Source: Chitinophagales bacterium
GTDB lineage: Bacteria; Bacteroidota; Bacteroidia; Chitinophagales; JADIYW01
Length of the DNA: 64,000 nt
Reading direction: 5' to 3'
Assembly (NCBI GenBank): GCA_023957235.1
Contig: JAMLHI010000003.1
Location: 186,001 to 250,000 of the forward strand
The notes under the pieces were generated by a model, which was given only the letters and a program-made list of their open reading frames with translations, did not search any database and was not told the DNA's origin. The first letter of the stretch is position 1, and each line of letters opens with the position of its first letter. This document shows positions 8,691-17,769 of this stretch, in pieces. The position numbers were made by a program, and so were the translations under genes.

Positions 8691-9959
8691 ATGTTGAAAC
8701 AAACTCTGAGTCTTACTTTTTTGTTATGCTTTGCCTCTCTTATTCAAGCTGAAGAATTTATACAGGTTGATTCTAGCTCTGAAAAAAAGCATAGGTTTTC
8801 ATGGTTAGAGAATTTTGATTTAGGGGGTTATGGGGTGATTAATTATTATAAGTACAATTGGGAAACCTTACCCAACAAAAGAGATGCTATAGATCCGCAG
8901 AATCTTAATTTGTATTTAAAATATAAGTTCAACGACAAAATTGAATTGAAGACAGAGATAGAGTTTGAACATGGAGGTACAGGCACATCTATGTCTTTTG
9001 ATCCGTTGGAAGAGTTTGGGGAGTTTGAACAAGAAGTGGAGTATGGTGGTGCTGTATCTTTGGAGCAGATGAATGTATTATTTAAAATTCACAAAGCATT
9101 CAATTTAAAAATAGGAAAGCTGAAAGTCTATATGGGCAATGCTTCAAAATTAGATAGACCCATACAATATTTTACGCCATATCAATCAGAAGTAGAAAAT
9201 AGTTTATTACCACTTGGATGGTATGAAACAGGAATAGAAATGAGTGGAGATATACCCTTAAAGGGGAAAGATGAATTTCCCATATTATCATATAAGGTAT
9301 ATTTAGTGAGTGGATTGGACAATACTGGATTTAGTTCATTGAATTGGATCAAGTCGGGTAATCAGACGAGATTTGAAATGCCCAATGCCAATAGTCCTGC
9401 AGTTGCTGGAAGATTGGATTATATTTTTACTAAAAATAGTGAAGTAGGATTTAGTATTTATGCTAATAATGCTTCTCCAAATAGACCAAAGGATGACTTC
9501 AAAACTTCTTCTTGGGTAGTATATGGAGACGCACATTTTACCTATATGAAACATCCGTGGAGACTCACAAGTCTTGCAATGTTTGGCCATATCCAAAATA
9601 GTGAATCCCTGAGTGCTGCTAATAGAAATTTATCCAATAATCTCAATGTCAAAAGAACTCCAGTAAGTAAGATGGCTGCTGGTGCTTATATTGAAGCAGG
9701 TTATGATATTTTGTCTATTTCTAAAAAGTCAACTCAACAAGAATTGTATCCTTTTATTAGATTAGAATGGTACGATTCTATGTTGAAAACACAAGGAAAA
9801 ATTTTTGATAATCCAAGATACGCTAGACAAGTATATTCAGCAGGAATAAATTATTTGCCTATTAAGCAGATTGTAATAAAATCTAGTTACGCATATAGGT
9901 TATTGGGTTCTAAACAAAAGGAAAACACTTTTGCTTTAGGTATTGGTTTTAGTTTTTAA
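8691..9959 (+). CDS. Outer-membrane beta-barrel (porin-like) protein
   Basis: A secreted protein of about 420 residues with a signal peptide ending LIQAEE. The mature part is rich in alternating aromatic/polar strands (for example LNLYLKYKFNDKIELKTEIE) and ends in the aromatic FALGIGFSF, a typical C-terminal outer-membrane barrel signal. The best reading is a 16- to 18-strand porin-like barrel. I chose the ATG at 8691 over the GTG at 8688. It is followed within 21 nt by an imelysin lipoprotein and then by a di-haem protein, which suggests a role in uptake of a metal or other small solute. Specificity is not visible. Confidence 0.75.
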   Translation: MLKQTLSLTFLLCFASLIQAEEFIQVDSSSEKKHRFSWLENFDLGGYGVINYYKYNWETLPNKRDAIDPQNLNLYLKYKFNDKIELKTEIEFEHGGTGTSMSFDPLEEFGEFEQEVEYGGAVSLEQMNVLFKIHKAFNLKIGKLKVYMGNASKLDRPIQYFTPYQSEVENSLLPLGWYETGIEMSGDIPLKGKDEFPILSYKVYLVSGLDNTGFSSLNWIKSGNQTRFEMPNANSPAVAGRLDYIFTKNSEVGFSIYANNASPNRPKDDFKTSSWVVYGDAHFTYMKHPWRLTSLAMFGHIQNSESLSAANRNLSNNLNVKRTPVSKMAAGAYIEAGYDILSISKKSTQQELYPFIRLEWYDSMLKTQGKIFDNPRYARQVYSAGINYLPIKQIVIKSSYAYRLLGSKQKENTFALGIGFSF

Positions 9960-9980
9960 TTTATAAAATATTCAGTTGAC

Positions 9981-11036
9981 ATGAAAAACACTTCTTATTT
10001 ATTATTCGTTTTATTGATTTTAATTTTTACTTCTTGTGATAAAAAAGAGGACTTGGTGGAGGTTACAAATTATCAAGCTGAAATTGAGAATATCGGTTTG
10101 AATGTAATTTTGCCCACATATAAAAGCCTATCCGATGCTTCTGCTGCGTTGAAATCAGCAACTATCACTTTAAAAAATAACCCAACAAATGAAAATCTTG
10201 TCGCTGCAAAAGAAGCATGGAAAGAAGCTCGTACTTATTGGGAACAATCAGAAGGATTTTTATTTGGTCCTGTTGATCAAGAAGGAATTGACCCATCTAT
10301 TGATTCATGGCCATTAAATGTAGGTGATTTGAATGCTGTGTTATTTGGAGCTACTCCTTTAAACGAAAATACAGTCAATGTATTAGAAGAAACTTTAAAA
10401 GGATTTCACACTATTGAGTTTCTACTGTGGGGAGAAAACAGTGATAAGTCTGTTGATAAATTTACAACTCGTGAATTTGAATATCTGATTGCTTGTTCTG
10501 GTGTATTAGCTAATGATACTAAAAAACTATATGATTTATGGGCACCATCTAGTGGGGATTTTATTGCCCAATTGACTAAAGCAGGAAAGGGAAGCACTAT
10601 TTATATCAGTGAAAAATCAGCATTAGAAGAAATTGCAAATGCACTTGTAGGGATTACAGATGAAGTAGGAAATAGCAAAATCGATGATCCTTTCTCTTCT
10701 CATGATGTCAAATTAGAAGAATCTCATTTTAGCAATAATTCAAAATCTGATTTTGCAGATAATATTAGAAGCGTACAGAATATTTATTCTGGAAAATTTA
10801 AAGATAAAGGCAATGGTATTTCATTAACCACGATAGTGAGAGCTAAAAACATTGCATTGGATGATAAGATTCAATTGCAAACTGAAGCTGCTATTCAAGC
10901 AATTTTAAATATTAATGGCACATTTACTAATGCTGTCATTACACAAGATATTTCTGTAACTAAAGCACAACAAGCTGTGAGAACACTTCAAGCGACTTTA
11001 GAGGAGGAGCTACTTCCATTGATTTCAAATTTATAA
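9981..11036 (+). CDS. Imelysin family (IrpA-like, M75) lipoprotein
   Basis: A 351-residue lipoprotein with lipobox FTSC (Cys19), so it is anchored in the envelope. The imelysin signature GxHxxE is present as GFHTIEFLLWG (Gly141, His143, Glu146). A helical first domain holds the EAWKEARTYWEQSEGFLFGP motif, and a second, related helical half ends in RTLQATLEEELLPLI. Family knowledge: imelysins are linked to iron acquisition (IrpA, EfeO/M relatives), and the peptidase label M75 is not well supported biochemically. The gene is the middle member of a porin-imelysin-di-haem operon and ends 3 nt before the next start. Confidence 0.88.
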   Translation: MKNTSYLLFVLLILIFTSCDKKEDLVEVTNYQAEIENIGLNVILPTYKSLSDASAALKSATITLKNNPTNENLVAAKEAWKEARTYWEQSEGFLFGPVDQEGIDPSIDSWPLNVGDLNAVLFGATPLNENTVNVLEETLKGFHTIEFLLWGENSDKSVDKFTTREFEYLIACSGVLANDTKKLYDLWAPSSGDFIAQLTKAGKGSTIYISEKSALEEIANALVGITDEVGNSKIDDPFSSHDVKLEESHFSNNSKSDFADNIRSVQNIYSGKFKDKGNGISLTTIVRAKNIALDDKIQLQTEAAIQAILNINGTFTNAVITQDISVTKAQQAVRTLQATLEEELLPLISNL

Positions 11037-11039
11037 ATT

Positions 11040-12434
11040 ATGTATCAGCAAATTTCTAGATGGAAATTATTCAGTATCTTATTGGTAGGAATAATTTTAG
11101 GATTGACTTCATGTAAAAAGGATGAGCCCAATATTGAAGATAATTCTAATGAGATTTTAGCTGGAGGAGCTACAACAGTTTTTTCATCTGGAGCAGATGC
11201 ATATAGTTTTCCATTGGCTAATTTCAGCCCAGAAGGAGCAAGGATACATTCTACCGCAGATAGGTTGTTTTCACAACAATATATTTCAGCTCCTGCTGAT
11301 AAATATGGAGGTCTAGGGCCTTTATTCAATCAGAATAGCTGTTTGTCTTGTCATGTAAGAGATGGGAGAGGGACAATTCCAACTACCTATGGTGATAATA
11401 CCACAGGGTTACTGATGAGATTAAGCATTGCTGGAGAGAACCTTCATGGAGGTCCCAATCCAGTACCAGGTTTTGGGGGACAATTACAGACTAAAGCTAT
11501 TTTTGGAGTCGAACCAGAAGCTCAACTGGATTATGCAGAGGTACAAGAAATTGTAAAATATTTAGATGGAAATAGTGTTTTGATAACTAAGCCAATTTAC
11601 ACGATTAGCAATTCTTATATTCCTTTGCCTTCAGGGGTGATGACATCTATGCGCCAAGCTCCACCAGTATTTGGCTTGGGATTGCTGGAGGCAATCAGCC
11701 AATCAGCTATTTTAGCTAGAGAGGATATAGATGATTTGGATGGTGATGGTATAAGTGGTAAAGCCAATTGGGTTTGGGGAGTAGTGGAAAATAAAAAAGT
11801 ATTGGGTCGTTTTGGTTGGAAAGCTGGTAATCCTTCAACTTTACAACAATCTGCAGATGCTGCAAATAATGATATGGGATTAACTAGCTCATTTTTTCCA
11901 AAAGAATCATGTGACGGACAAAGTAACTGTGTGAAGGGATTGCAGATAGAACATGATATTCAAGATTCTATCGTCAATCTATTGAGTTTTTATGTTCAGA
12001 CCTTGGCAGTCCCTGCTGCAAGGAATACCTCACAGTCAGATTATAAATCGGGGAAAGCTATTTTTTTAAAATTAAATTGTTCGGGTTGCCATACCCCAAG
12101 CTATGTGACTAGTAACCATGTTGTTAAAGAATTGAGTCAACAGAAGATTTTTCCTTATACTGATTTGCTCTTACATGATATGGGTGATGGTTTGGCTGAC
12201 AATAGACCTGATAACTTAGCCAATGGTAAAGAATGGCGTACTGCCCCTCTTTGGGGTTTGGGTTTGACCCAAATTGTCAACCCGAAAGCAAGATTTCTTC
12301 ATGATGGTAGGGCGAAAACAATTGAAGAAGCGATATTATGGCATGGAGGAGAAGCTGAAAATGCTGTGATGAAGTTTAAGGAATTGACTAAAAAGGAAAG
12401 AGAGCAATTGCTATACTTTTTGAAATCGCTATAA
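11040..12434 (+). CDS. Di-haem oxidoreductase lipoprotein (DUF1111/thiol oxidoreductase-like)
   Basis: A 464-residue lipoprotein (lipobox GLTSC, Cys25) with two c-type haem motifs: CLSCH at residues 101-105 and CSGCH at 347-351. The surrounding segments (FNQNSCLSCHVRDGRG, APPVFGLGLLEAI, DLDGDGISGKAN, TAPLWGLG, FLHDGRAKTIEEAI, WHGGEA) are those of the DUF1111 di-haem family, related to MauG/cytochrome c peroxidases. It should sit in the periplasm or on a membrane face and carry out redox chemistry. Because it follows an imelysin gene by 3 nt, a role in changing iron redox state during uptake is a reasonable inference but not shown. Confidence 0.88.
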   Translation: MYQQISRWKLFSILLVGIILGLTSCKKDEPNIEDNSNEILAGGATTVFSSGADAYSFPLANFSPEGARIHSTADRLFSQQYISAPADKYGGLGPLFNQNSCLSCHVRDGRGTIPTTYGDNTTGLLMRLSIAGENLHGGPNPVPGFGGQLQTKAIFGVEPEAQLDYAEVQEIVKYLDGNSVLITKPIYTISNSYIPLPSGVMTSMRQAPPVFGLGLLEAISQSAILAREDIDDLDGDGISGKANWVWGVVENKKVLGRFGWKAGNPSTLQQSADAANNDMGLTSSFFPKESCDGQSNCVKGLQIEHDIQDSIVNLLSFYVQTLAVPAARNTSQSDYKSGKAIFLKLNCSGCHTPSYVTSNHVVKELSQQKIFPYTDLLLHDMGDGLADNRPDNLANGKEWRTAPLWGLGLTQIVNPKARFLHDGRAKTIEEAILWHGGEAENAVMKFKELTKKEREQLLYFLKSL

Positions 12435-12446
12435 ATCTATATTCGA

Positions 12447-12474
12447 AATGAGGGGCTTCTCTCATTGAATTTTT
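12447..12474 (+). terminator. Terminator after di-haem gene
   Basis: An 8-bp stem (AATGAGGG / CTCTCATT, one G-U pair) with loop GCTT (12447-12466), followed by a T-rich run. It separates the di-haem cluster from the atp operon. Confidence 0.6.
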
Positions 12475-12557
12475 CCTTTTCTATTTTAATAAAAGATTAA
12501 TTGTATCATTTGCCTTTATTTTTCTTCAAGACTTCTAGTTAGAATCTTTTTAATTGC

Positions 12558-12565
12558 TATATTTG
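12558..12565 (+). promoter_or_regulatory. -7 element of atp operon
   Basis: TATATTTG matches TAnnTTTG and lies 34 nt before the atpB ATG. No good -33 TTG is visible at the usual distance. Confidence 0.45.
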
Positions 12566-12599
12566 CAAATCTTTTTAAAAGGGTTGATTAACTATAAGT

Positions 12600-13721
12600 A
12601 TGTATTCAGCAATAAAAAATGTCATTTTTGTAATTATGTTGGTGTTTGGTTCAATAACCTATAACACTTTACAGGCTCAGGATTCTACCCTGATTGAAGA
12701 AGTAACAGAAGATGTAGTTGCAATTAGTGAAACAGTTACAGAAGGACATCATGCACCAGCTCTTACAGAGATCATTAATGAGCAAGATCCTATCGCAGCT
12801 ATTATGCACCATATCTCTGATGCCAATGAGTTTCATATTTGGGGAGATATTGCATTACCTTTGCCAGTGATAATTAGAAAATCAGATGGTTCTTGGTCAA
12901 CTGGATTATCTAATCAATATCATGAAGCAAAAGATGGTCTAATTTTATCTCACGGACGTATAGTAGATGCACAGACACATAGTGCTAAAGAATTAATAGA
13001 TTTATCAATTACAAAAAATGTGGCTATGATGCTACTTTCATTGTTGTTATTGTCTATTATCTTCTTTTCTATTAAATCTGCTTATCAAAAAAGAGGTGTG
13101 CATTCAGCACCTAAAGGACTTCAGTCAATTTTAGAACCTATTATTTCTTTTATTATTGAAGATATTGTTAAGCCTAATTTGGGTAAAGACTACGAAAAAT
13201 ATATCCCTTATATAATGAGTGCATTTTTCTTTATCCTCATTAATAACTTATTAGGTTTAGTTCCATTTTTCCCTGCTAGTGCCAACTTGACTGGAAATAT
13301 TGCTTTCACATTGACAATGGCAGTATTGACCTTTATTGTTACCAATATTAATGGTAATAAAAATTATTGGTCACATATATTTTTAATGCCTGGCATACCC
13401 AAAATTTTATTACTGATTATTACTCCACTAGAGATAATAGGGATGTTTACAAAGCCTTTTGCTTTAATGATACGTCTTTTTGCAAATATGACTGCAGGTC
13501 ATATTATTATTCTATCATTGGTCAGCTTAATATTTATATTAGGAGAGAATGGTGCATCAATAGGTGGTGCGATTGGAGGGACTTCGATTGCTGTTCCGTT
13601 TATATTATTTATGAATGCTCTTGAATTATTAGTGGCGTTCTTACAAGCATATATCTTTACATTATTGTCAGCAATCTTTATAGGTATGGCTATTGAAGAG
13701 CACCATGAGGGAGCACATTAA
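12600..13721 (+). CDS. atpB: F0F1 ATP synthase subunit a (AtpB), long Bacteroidota form
   Basis: A 373-residue integral membrane subunit forming the proton half-channels beside the c-ring. The N-terminus has a signal-like hydrophobic stretch (residues ~8-26, ending LQAQ) and an extra ~110-residue extracytoplasmic part containing HISDANEFHIWGDIALPLP, a known trait of Bacteroidota AtpB. The membrane domain follows from about residue 140. The essential channel arginine is Arg292 in ALMIRLFANMTAGHI. It is the first gene of atpB-E-F-H-A-G; no atpI precedes it. Confidence 0.95.
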   Translation: MYSAIKNVIFVIMLVFGSITYNTLQAQDSTLIEEVTEDVVAISETVTEGHHAPALTEIINEQDPIAAIMHHISDANEFHIWGDIALPLPVIIRKSDGSWSTGLSNQYHEAKDGLILSHGRIVDAQTHSAKELIDLSITKNVAMMLLSLLLLSIIFFSIKSAYQKRGVHSAPKGLQSILEPIISFIIEDIVKPNLGKDYEKYIPYIMSAFFFILINNLLGLVPFFPASANLTGNIAFTLTMAVLTFIVTNINGNKNYWSHIFLMPGIPKILLLIITPLEIIGMFTKPFALMIRLFANMTAGHIIILSLVSLIFILGENGASIGGAIGGTSIAVPFILFMNALELLVAFLQAYIFTLLSAIFIGMAIEEHHEGAH

Positions 13722-13775
13722 GATTAAAAATTTAGAAAACTCAATTCAAATAAAATCATTTCAAACAAAACAATT

Positions 13776-13991
13776 ATGACTATTACAGGATTAGCAGCTT
13801 TAGGAGCAGGATTAGCAGCACTTGGTGCAGGTATCGGCATTGGATCTATTGGTGGTAAAGCAATGGAAGCTATTGCTCGTCAACCAGAGGCAGTAGGTGA
13901 TATTAGAGGAGCTATGATTGTAGCTGCGGCACTAGTTGAAGGTGCAGCATTAGCAGCTATAGTTATTTCATTCCTTATTAATGCAGCTTAA
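13776..13991 (+). CDS. atpE: F0F1 ATP synthase subunit c (AtpE)
   Basis: A 71-residue two-helix hairpin that forms the rotor ring. Helix 1 is Gly/Ala-rich, the polar loop is ARQPEA (residues 34-39) and helix 2 carries the ion-binding Glu55 in LVEGAAL. The residues after Glu55 are Gly-Ala rather than the Ser-Thr of Na+-binding rings, so proton coupling is inferred. A strong hairpin follows the gene (14018-14043), which may help this high-copy subunit to be made in excess over its neighbours. Confidence 0.97.
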   Translation: MTITGLAALGAGLAALGAGIGIGSIGGKAMEAIARQPEAVGDIRGAMIVAAALVEGAALAAIVISFLINAA

Positions 13992-14017
13992 GCTTTTATA
14001 AGTCTCAAAACGATTAA

Positions 14018-14049
14018 AGGGGAATAATACTTTTAATTCCCCTCTTTTT
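14018..14049 (+). terminator. Terminator-like hairpin between atpE and atpF
   Basis: An 8-bp perfect stem AGGGGAAT / ATTCCCCT (14018-14025 and 14036-14043) with an 10-nt loop is followed by CTTTTTA. It lies inside the atp operon, 26 nt past the atpE stop. It may be a partial terminator, or an RNA stabiliser that raises the atpE message relative to downstream genes. Confidence 0.6.
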
Positions 14050-14071
14050 AGATTTTAAATTGATCAACGAT

Positions 14072-14578
14072 ATGTTGTTATACGATGCAATGGAGTTAAT
14101 TACTCCAAATTTAGGACTGGTCTTTTGGACGACTCTTTGTTTTATAATTTTTTGGCTTTTTGTAGGTAAACTAGCGTTTAAACCTATAGCAAGAGCTATC
14201 AAATCAAGAGAAGAGTCTATTGAAGAAGCTCTTTCTAGTGCTAAAAAGGCAAAAGAGGAAATGCTACAATTGCAAACAGATAATCAAGCTGCTATTAAAT
14301 TAGCACAACAAGAAGCTTCTCAAATATTGAAAGAAGCTCGTGATTTGAAATCTGCAATCGAAAGTAATGCTCAAGCTAAAGCAAAAGAAGAGGCAACTAA
14401 GATTGTCGCAGAAGCTCGTGCTGAAATTCAAAAACAGAAAGAATCAGCACTATTAGAAGTGAAACAAGAAGTCAGTAAATTGGCTGTTCAAATTGCTGAA
14501 AAAATATTAGAAAAAGAGTTATCTAATAGCAAAGAACAACAAGATTTTATTTCTGACTTGGTGAATAAATTAAACTAA
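14072..14578 (+). CDS. atpF: F0F1 ATP synthase subunit b (AtpF)
   Basis: The peripheral stalk subunit: one N-terminal membrane helix (LGLVFWTTLCFIIFWLFVGK) followed by a long charged, Ala/Glu/Lys-rich coiled coil of about 125 residues. Length and order fit AtpF between atpE and atpH. I chose the ATG at 14072 rather than the TTG at 14060; a further ATG at 14090 is also possible. Confidence 0.93.
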   Translation: MLLYDAMELITPNLGLVFWTTLCFIIFWLFVGKLAFKPIARAIKSREESIEEALSSAKKAKEEMLQLQTDNQAAIKLAQQEASQILKEARDLKSAIESNAQAKAKEEATKIVAEARAEIQKQKESALLEVKQEVSKLAVQIAEKILEKELSNSKEQQDFISDLVNKLN

Positions 14579-14587
14579 TCTTTTCTC

Positions 14588-15130
14588 ATGGCTGCTGATA
14601 AATTAGCAAAAAGATACGCAAAAGCATTGTTTGATGAAGTGTCCTCAAAAGGACAACTTGAAACTGTTTACAGTGATATGCAAACTATTATTCAAGCTGT
14701 CAATAGCTCTAAAGAATTGAAAGTTTTTTTGAAAAGCCCTATTGTTAAGTCTGAAAAAAAGACTGCTGCTTTAAATCAAATTTTTAATCAGAAAATTTCA
14801 GATGCTTCTTTTTCTTTAATTCAATTGTTGATTGAAAAGAATAGAGAAGGCTTTCTTGATGAAATTGCTGCTTTCTATATTAAATTGTATAATGATTTTA
14901 ATCATATTTTGGAAGTTAAAGTTACGACTGCTGTTCCACTAAATGATCATACTGAAGCTGAAATCAAAAAATCAATTATCGCTAAAGTTGGAGATAAAAA
15001 ACTAATTATTAAATCTATTATAAACCCTGATATTATTGGTGGTTTTGTAATTGATTTAGGTAGTAGTGTGTTTGATGCCAGTGTCCGTAACAAATTAAGC
15101 AATATTGCAAACGAATTGATTTATAATTAA
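14588..15130 (+). CDS. atpH: F0F1 ATP synthase subunit delta (AtpH)
   Basis: A 180-residue OSCP/delta subunit that joins the peripheral stalk to the top of the F1 head. It starts with the typical KLAKRYAKALFDE and ends with the conserved GGFVIDLGSSVFDASVRNKL segment. It lies 9 nt after atpF and 23 nt before atpA. Confidence 0.94.
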   Translation: MAADKLAKRYAKALFDEVSSKGQLETVYSDMQTIIQAVNSSKELKVFLKSPIVKSEKKTAALNQIFNQKISDASFSLIQLLIEKNREGFLDEIAAFYIKLYNDFNHILEVKVTTAVPLNDHTEAEIKKSIIAKVGDKKLIIKSIINPDIIGGFVIDLGSSVFDASVRNKLSNIANELIYN

Positions 15131-15153
15131 AATAACAAAATAAAACTATAACC

Positions 15154-16731
15154 ATGGTAGAGGTAAAACCTGATGAAATCTCAGCCATACTCAGACAACA
15201 ATTGGCTAATGTTGATACTGCTACCCAACTTGAAGAAGTTGGTACTGTATTACAAGTTGGTGATGGTATTGCAAGGGTATATGGACTTACTCAAGTCAAA
15301 GCGGGAGAATTAGTTCAGTTTCATAATGGACAAAAAGCAATTGCTCTTAACCTAGAAGAAGATAATGTCGGTGTCGTTTTAATGGGATCTTCTGAAGAAG
15401 TAAAAGAAGGAGATATTGTTAAAAGAACTGGACAAATTGCTTCTATAAATGTCGGTGAAGGTATGTTAGGACGTGTCGTTAATACTTTGGGTGAAGCTAT
15501 TGACGGAAAAGGTCCTATCACTGGACAATTGTATTCAATGCCTATTGAACGTAAAGCTCCTGGTGTAATTTTCAGACAGCCTGTTAATGAACCGTTACAG
15601 ACTGGTATTAAATCTATAGATGCGATGATTCCAATAGGTCGTGGTCAGCGTGAGTTGATTATCGGTGACCGTCAAATTGGTAAAACAGCTATTGCTATTG
15701 ATACGATTATTAATCAGAAAGAATTCTATGATAAAGGAGAACCTGTATTTTGTATTTATGTAGCTTGTGGACAAAAAGCATCTACTGTTGCTGGTATAGT
15801 ACAGACTTTAGAGCATTATGGTGCAATGGCTTATACTGTTGTTGTATCTGCTTCTGCATCTGATCCAGCTCCACTACAATTTTATGCCCCATTTGCTGGT
15901 TGTGCAATAGGTGAATTCTTTAGAGATACTGGTCGCCCAGCATTGATTGTTTATGATGATTTGTCTAAACAAGCAGTTGCTTATCGTGAAGTTTCTCTTT
16001 TATTACGTCGTCCTCCAGGACGTGAAGCATATCCAGGAGACGTATTCTATCTTCACTCTCGTTTATTAGAGAGAGCTGCTAAGATTAATGCGAAACAAGA
16101 AATAGCTCAAGCAATGAATGATTTACCTGAATCTATCAGACCGATAGTGAAAGGGGGTGGTTCTTTAACGGCTCTTCCTATTATTGAAACTCAGGCTGGT
16201 GACGTTTCTGCATACATCCCAACTAATGTTATTTCTATTACAGATGGTCAGATATTCTTAGAGTCTAACTTGTTCAATGCTGGTGTTCGTCCTGCTATTA
16301 ACGTGGGTATCTCTGTTTCTCGTGTAGGGGGTAATGCTCAGATTAAATCAATGAAAAAAGTGGCTGGTACTTTGAAATTAGACCAAGCACAATATCGTGA
16401 ATTGGAAGCATTCTCTAAATTTGGTTCTGACCTTGATGCCGCTACTTCAGCAGTATTGGAAAAAGGAAAGAGAAACGTAGAAATATTAAAACAACCTCAA
16501 TTTTCTCCTCTGACAGTAGAAAAACAAATTGCGATTATCTATTTGGGCTCTAAAGGTTTATTGAGAAAAGTCGCTGTAAATAAAATTCGTCAGTTTGAAG
16601 AAGACTTTTTAAATAGACTTGAAGCTAAGCATCCTGAAGTTTTAGCTGATTTCAAAAAAGGTGGATTGTCTGATGATTCTACTGCTAAAGTTGAAGCTTT
16701 AGCAAAAGAAATGGAAGGCTCTTACGCATAA
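15154..16731 (+). CDS. atpA: F0F1 ATP synthase subunit alpha (AtpA)
   Basis: A full-length 525-residue alpha subunit, the non-catalytic nucleotide-binding part of the F1 hexamer. The Walker A motif is GDRQIGKT (residues 171-178); Ile175 stands where most alpha subunits have Thr, which still fits the GxxxxGKT pattern. The late segments [20 protein letters not shown] and [15 protein letters not shown] (with the arginine-finger region) are conserved. Its catalytic partner beta (atpD) and epsilon (atpC) are not in this window, in line with the split F-ATPase loci of Bacteroidota. Codons here include CGT for Arg more often than in neighbours, consistent with high expression. Confidence 0.97.
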   Translation: MVEVKPDEISAILRQQLANVDTATQLEEVGTVLQVGDGIARVYGLTQVKAGELVQFHNGQKAIALNLEEDNVGVVLMGSSEEVKEGDIVKRTGQIASINVGEGMLGRVVNTLGEAIDGKGPITGQLYSMPIERKAPGVIFRQPVNEPLQTGIKSIDAMIPIGRGQRELIIGDRQIGKTAIAIDTIINQKEFYDKGEPVFCIYVACGQKASTVAGIVQTLEHYGAMAYTVVVSASASDPAPLQFYAPFAGCAIGEFFRDTGRPALIVYDDLSKQAVAYREVSLLLRRPPGREAYPGDVFYLHSRLLERAAKINAKQEIAQAMNDLPESIRPIVKGGGSLTALPIIETQAGDVSAYIPTNVISITDGQIFLESNLFNAGVRPAINVGISVSRVGGNAQIKSMKKVAGTLKLDQAQYRELEAFSKFGSDLDAATSAVLEKGKRNVEILKQPQFSPLTVEKQIAIIYLGSKGLLRKVAVNKIRQFEEDFLNRLEAKHPEVLADFKKGGLSDDSTAKVEALAKEMEGSYA

Positions 16732-16760
16732 TTTTTTATTCTTAGTTAAGCAATATATAT

Positions 16761-17645
16761 ATGGCAGCAAATCTTAAAGAAGTTAGAGGTAGGATTACAT
16801 CTGTTAAATCGACAATGCAAATCACAAAAGCTATGAAAATGGTTTCTGCTTCAAAGCTTCGTCGTGCTACTGATAGAATTGTTCAAATACGCCCTTATGC
16901 TAATCAACTCAATAGTGTATTGGCTAATATTGTGAGTAATTTGCAAGGTGATTATAATTTGGACCTTGCTCAAGAACGCGAACTTAAAAAGGTTCTGATT
17001 GTTGTTGTGACTAGTGATAAAGGATTGTGTGGCGGTTTCAATGCCAATGTTCTTAAACTTGTAAAATCTTTGATTAAAGAAAAGTATGCAGAGCTTGAGA
17101 ATAAAGGTAAAATAGAACTTTTGTTCATAGGCAAAAAAGGAATTGACGCTTTTAGAACATCACGAATAGAAAGTAATCTTTCTTATGTCAATACACTTGG
17201 TAAATTAGATTTCGAAAATAGTTCAATGGTGGCTCAAGATATTATTACACTATTTAAAAATGGTGTTTATGATAGAGTAGAAGTAGTGTATAATATGTTT
17301 AAAAATGCTGCTGTACAAATTCCTACTGTTGAACAATATCTTCCAGTTCAAACTCAAGTGCAAAATGAGAATTCAATTTCTGCGGATTATATTTTTGAGC
17401 CAGGTAAAGAGGAAATTTTAGACACTTTAATTCCTAATATTCTGAAAACTCAATTCTTTAGATTTTTATTGGATTCGGTGGCTTCAGAGCATGGTGCTCG
17501 TATGACTGCTATGGATAAAGCTACTGATAATGCTAATGAATTATTAAAGGATTTAAGTATCATGTATAATAGAGCTCGTCAAGCAGCTATTACTACTGAA
17601 CTTTCTGAGATTGTTAGTGGTGCAGCAGCTTTGTCTGCTGAATAA
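16761..17645 (+). CDS. atpG: F0F1 ATP synthase subunit gamma (AtpG)
   Basis: A 294-residue central-stalk subunit. The N-terminal helix KEVRGRITSVKSTMQITKAM and the C-terminal helix with GARMTAMDKATDNANELL form the coiled coil that turns inside the alpha3beta3 head; the middle has the SDKGLCGGFN motif. It is the last gene of this atp unit, followed by a strong terminator. Confidence 0.96.
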   Translation: MAANLKEVRGRITSVKSTMQITKAMKMVSASKLRRATDRIVQIRPYANQLNSVLANIVSNLQGDYNLDLAQERELKKVLIVVVTSDKGLCGGFNANVLKLVKSLIKEKYAELENKGKIELLFIGKKGIDAFRTSRIESNLSYVNTLGKLDFENSSMVAQDIITLFKNGVYDRVEVVYNMFKNAAVQIPTVEQYLPVQTQVQNENSISADYIFEPGKEEILDTLIPNILKTQFFRFLLDSVASEHGARMTAMDKATDNANELLKDLSIMYNRARQAAITTELSEIVSGAAALSAE

Positions 17646-17670
17646 GTTCAATTACAGATTAGAAATATAT

Positions 17671-17698
17671 AAGGCTGTCATGATTGGCAGCCTTTTTT
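17671..17698 (+). terminator. Terminator of atp operon
   Basis: A 10-bp stem (AAGGCTGTCA / TGGCAGCCTT, one G-T pair) with loop TGAT, followed by a T run (17693-17698). It lies 25 nt past the atpG stop. Confidence 0.85.
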
Positions 17699-17733
17699 AA
17701 TAGTTTATCAAGTCTAAATTATAATTTAGATTA

Positions 17734-17765
17734 TTGTATTTTCATGTAGAATTGGCATAACTTTG
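17734..17765 (+). promoter_or_regulatory. Promoter of scpB, predicted leaderless
   Basis: TTG (17734-17736), a 21-nt spacer and TAACTTTG (17758-17765). Only 4 nt separate the -7 element from the ATG at 17770, so transcription should start at or next to the start codon. Confidence 0.6.
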
Positions 17766-17769
17766 ACAA

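Noticed and set aside
13367..13624. 85-codon frame within atpB in another frame
   Set aside because: Overlaps the conserved membrane core of AtpB; composition is that of an out-of-frame reading.
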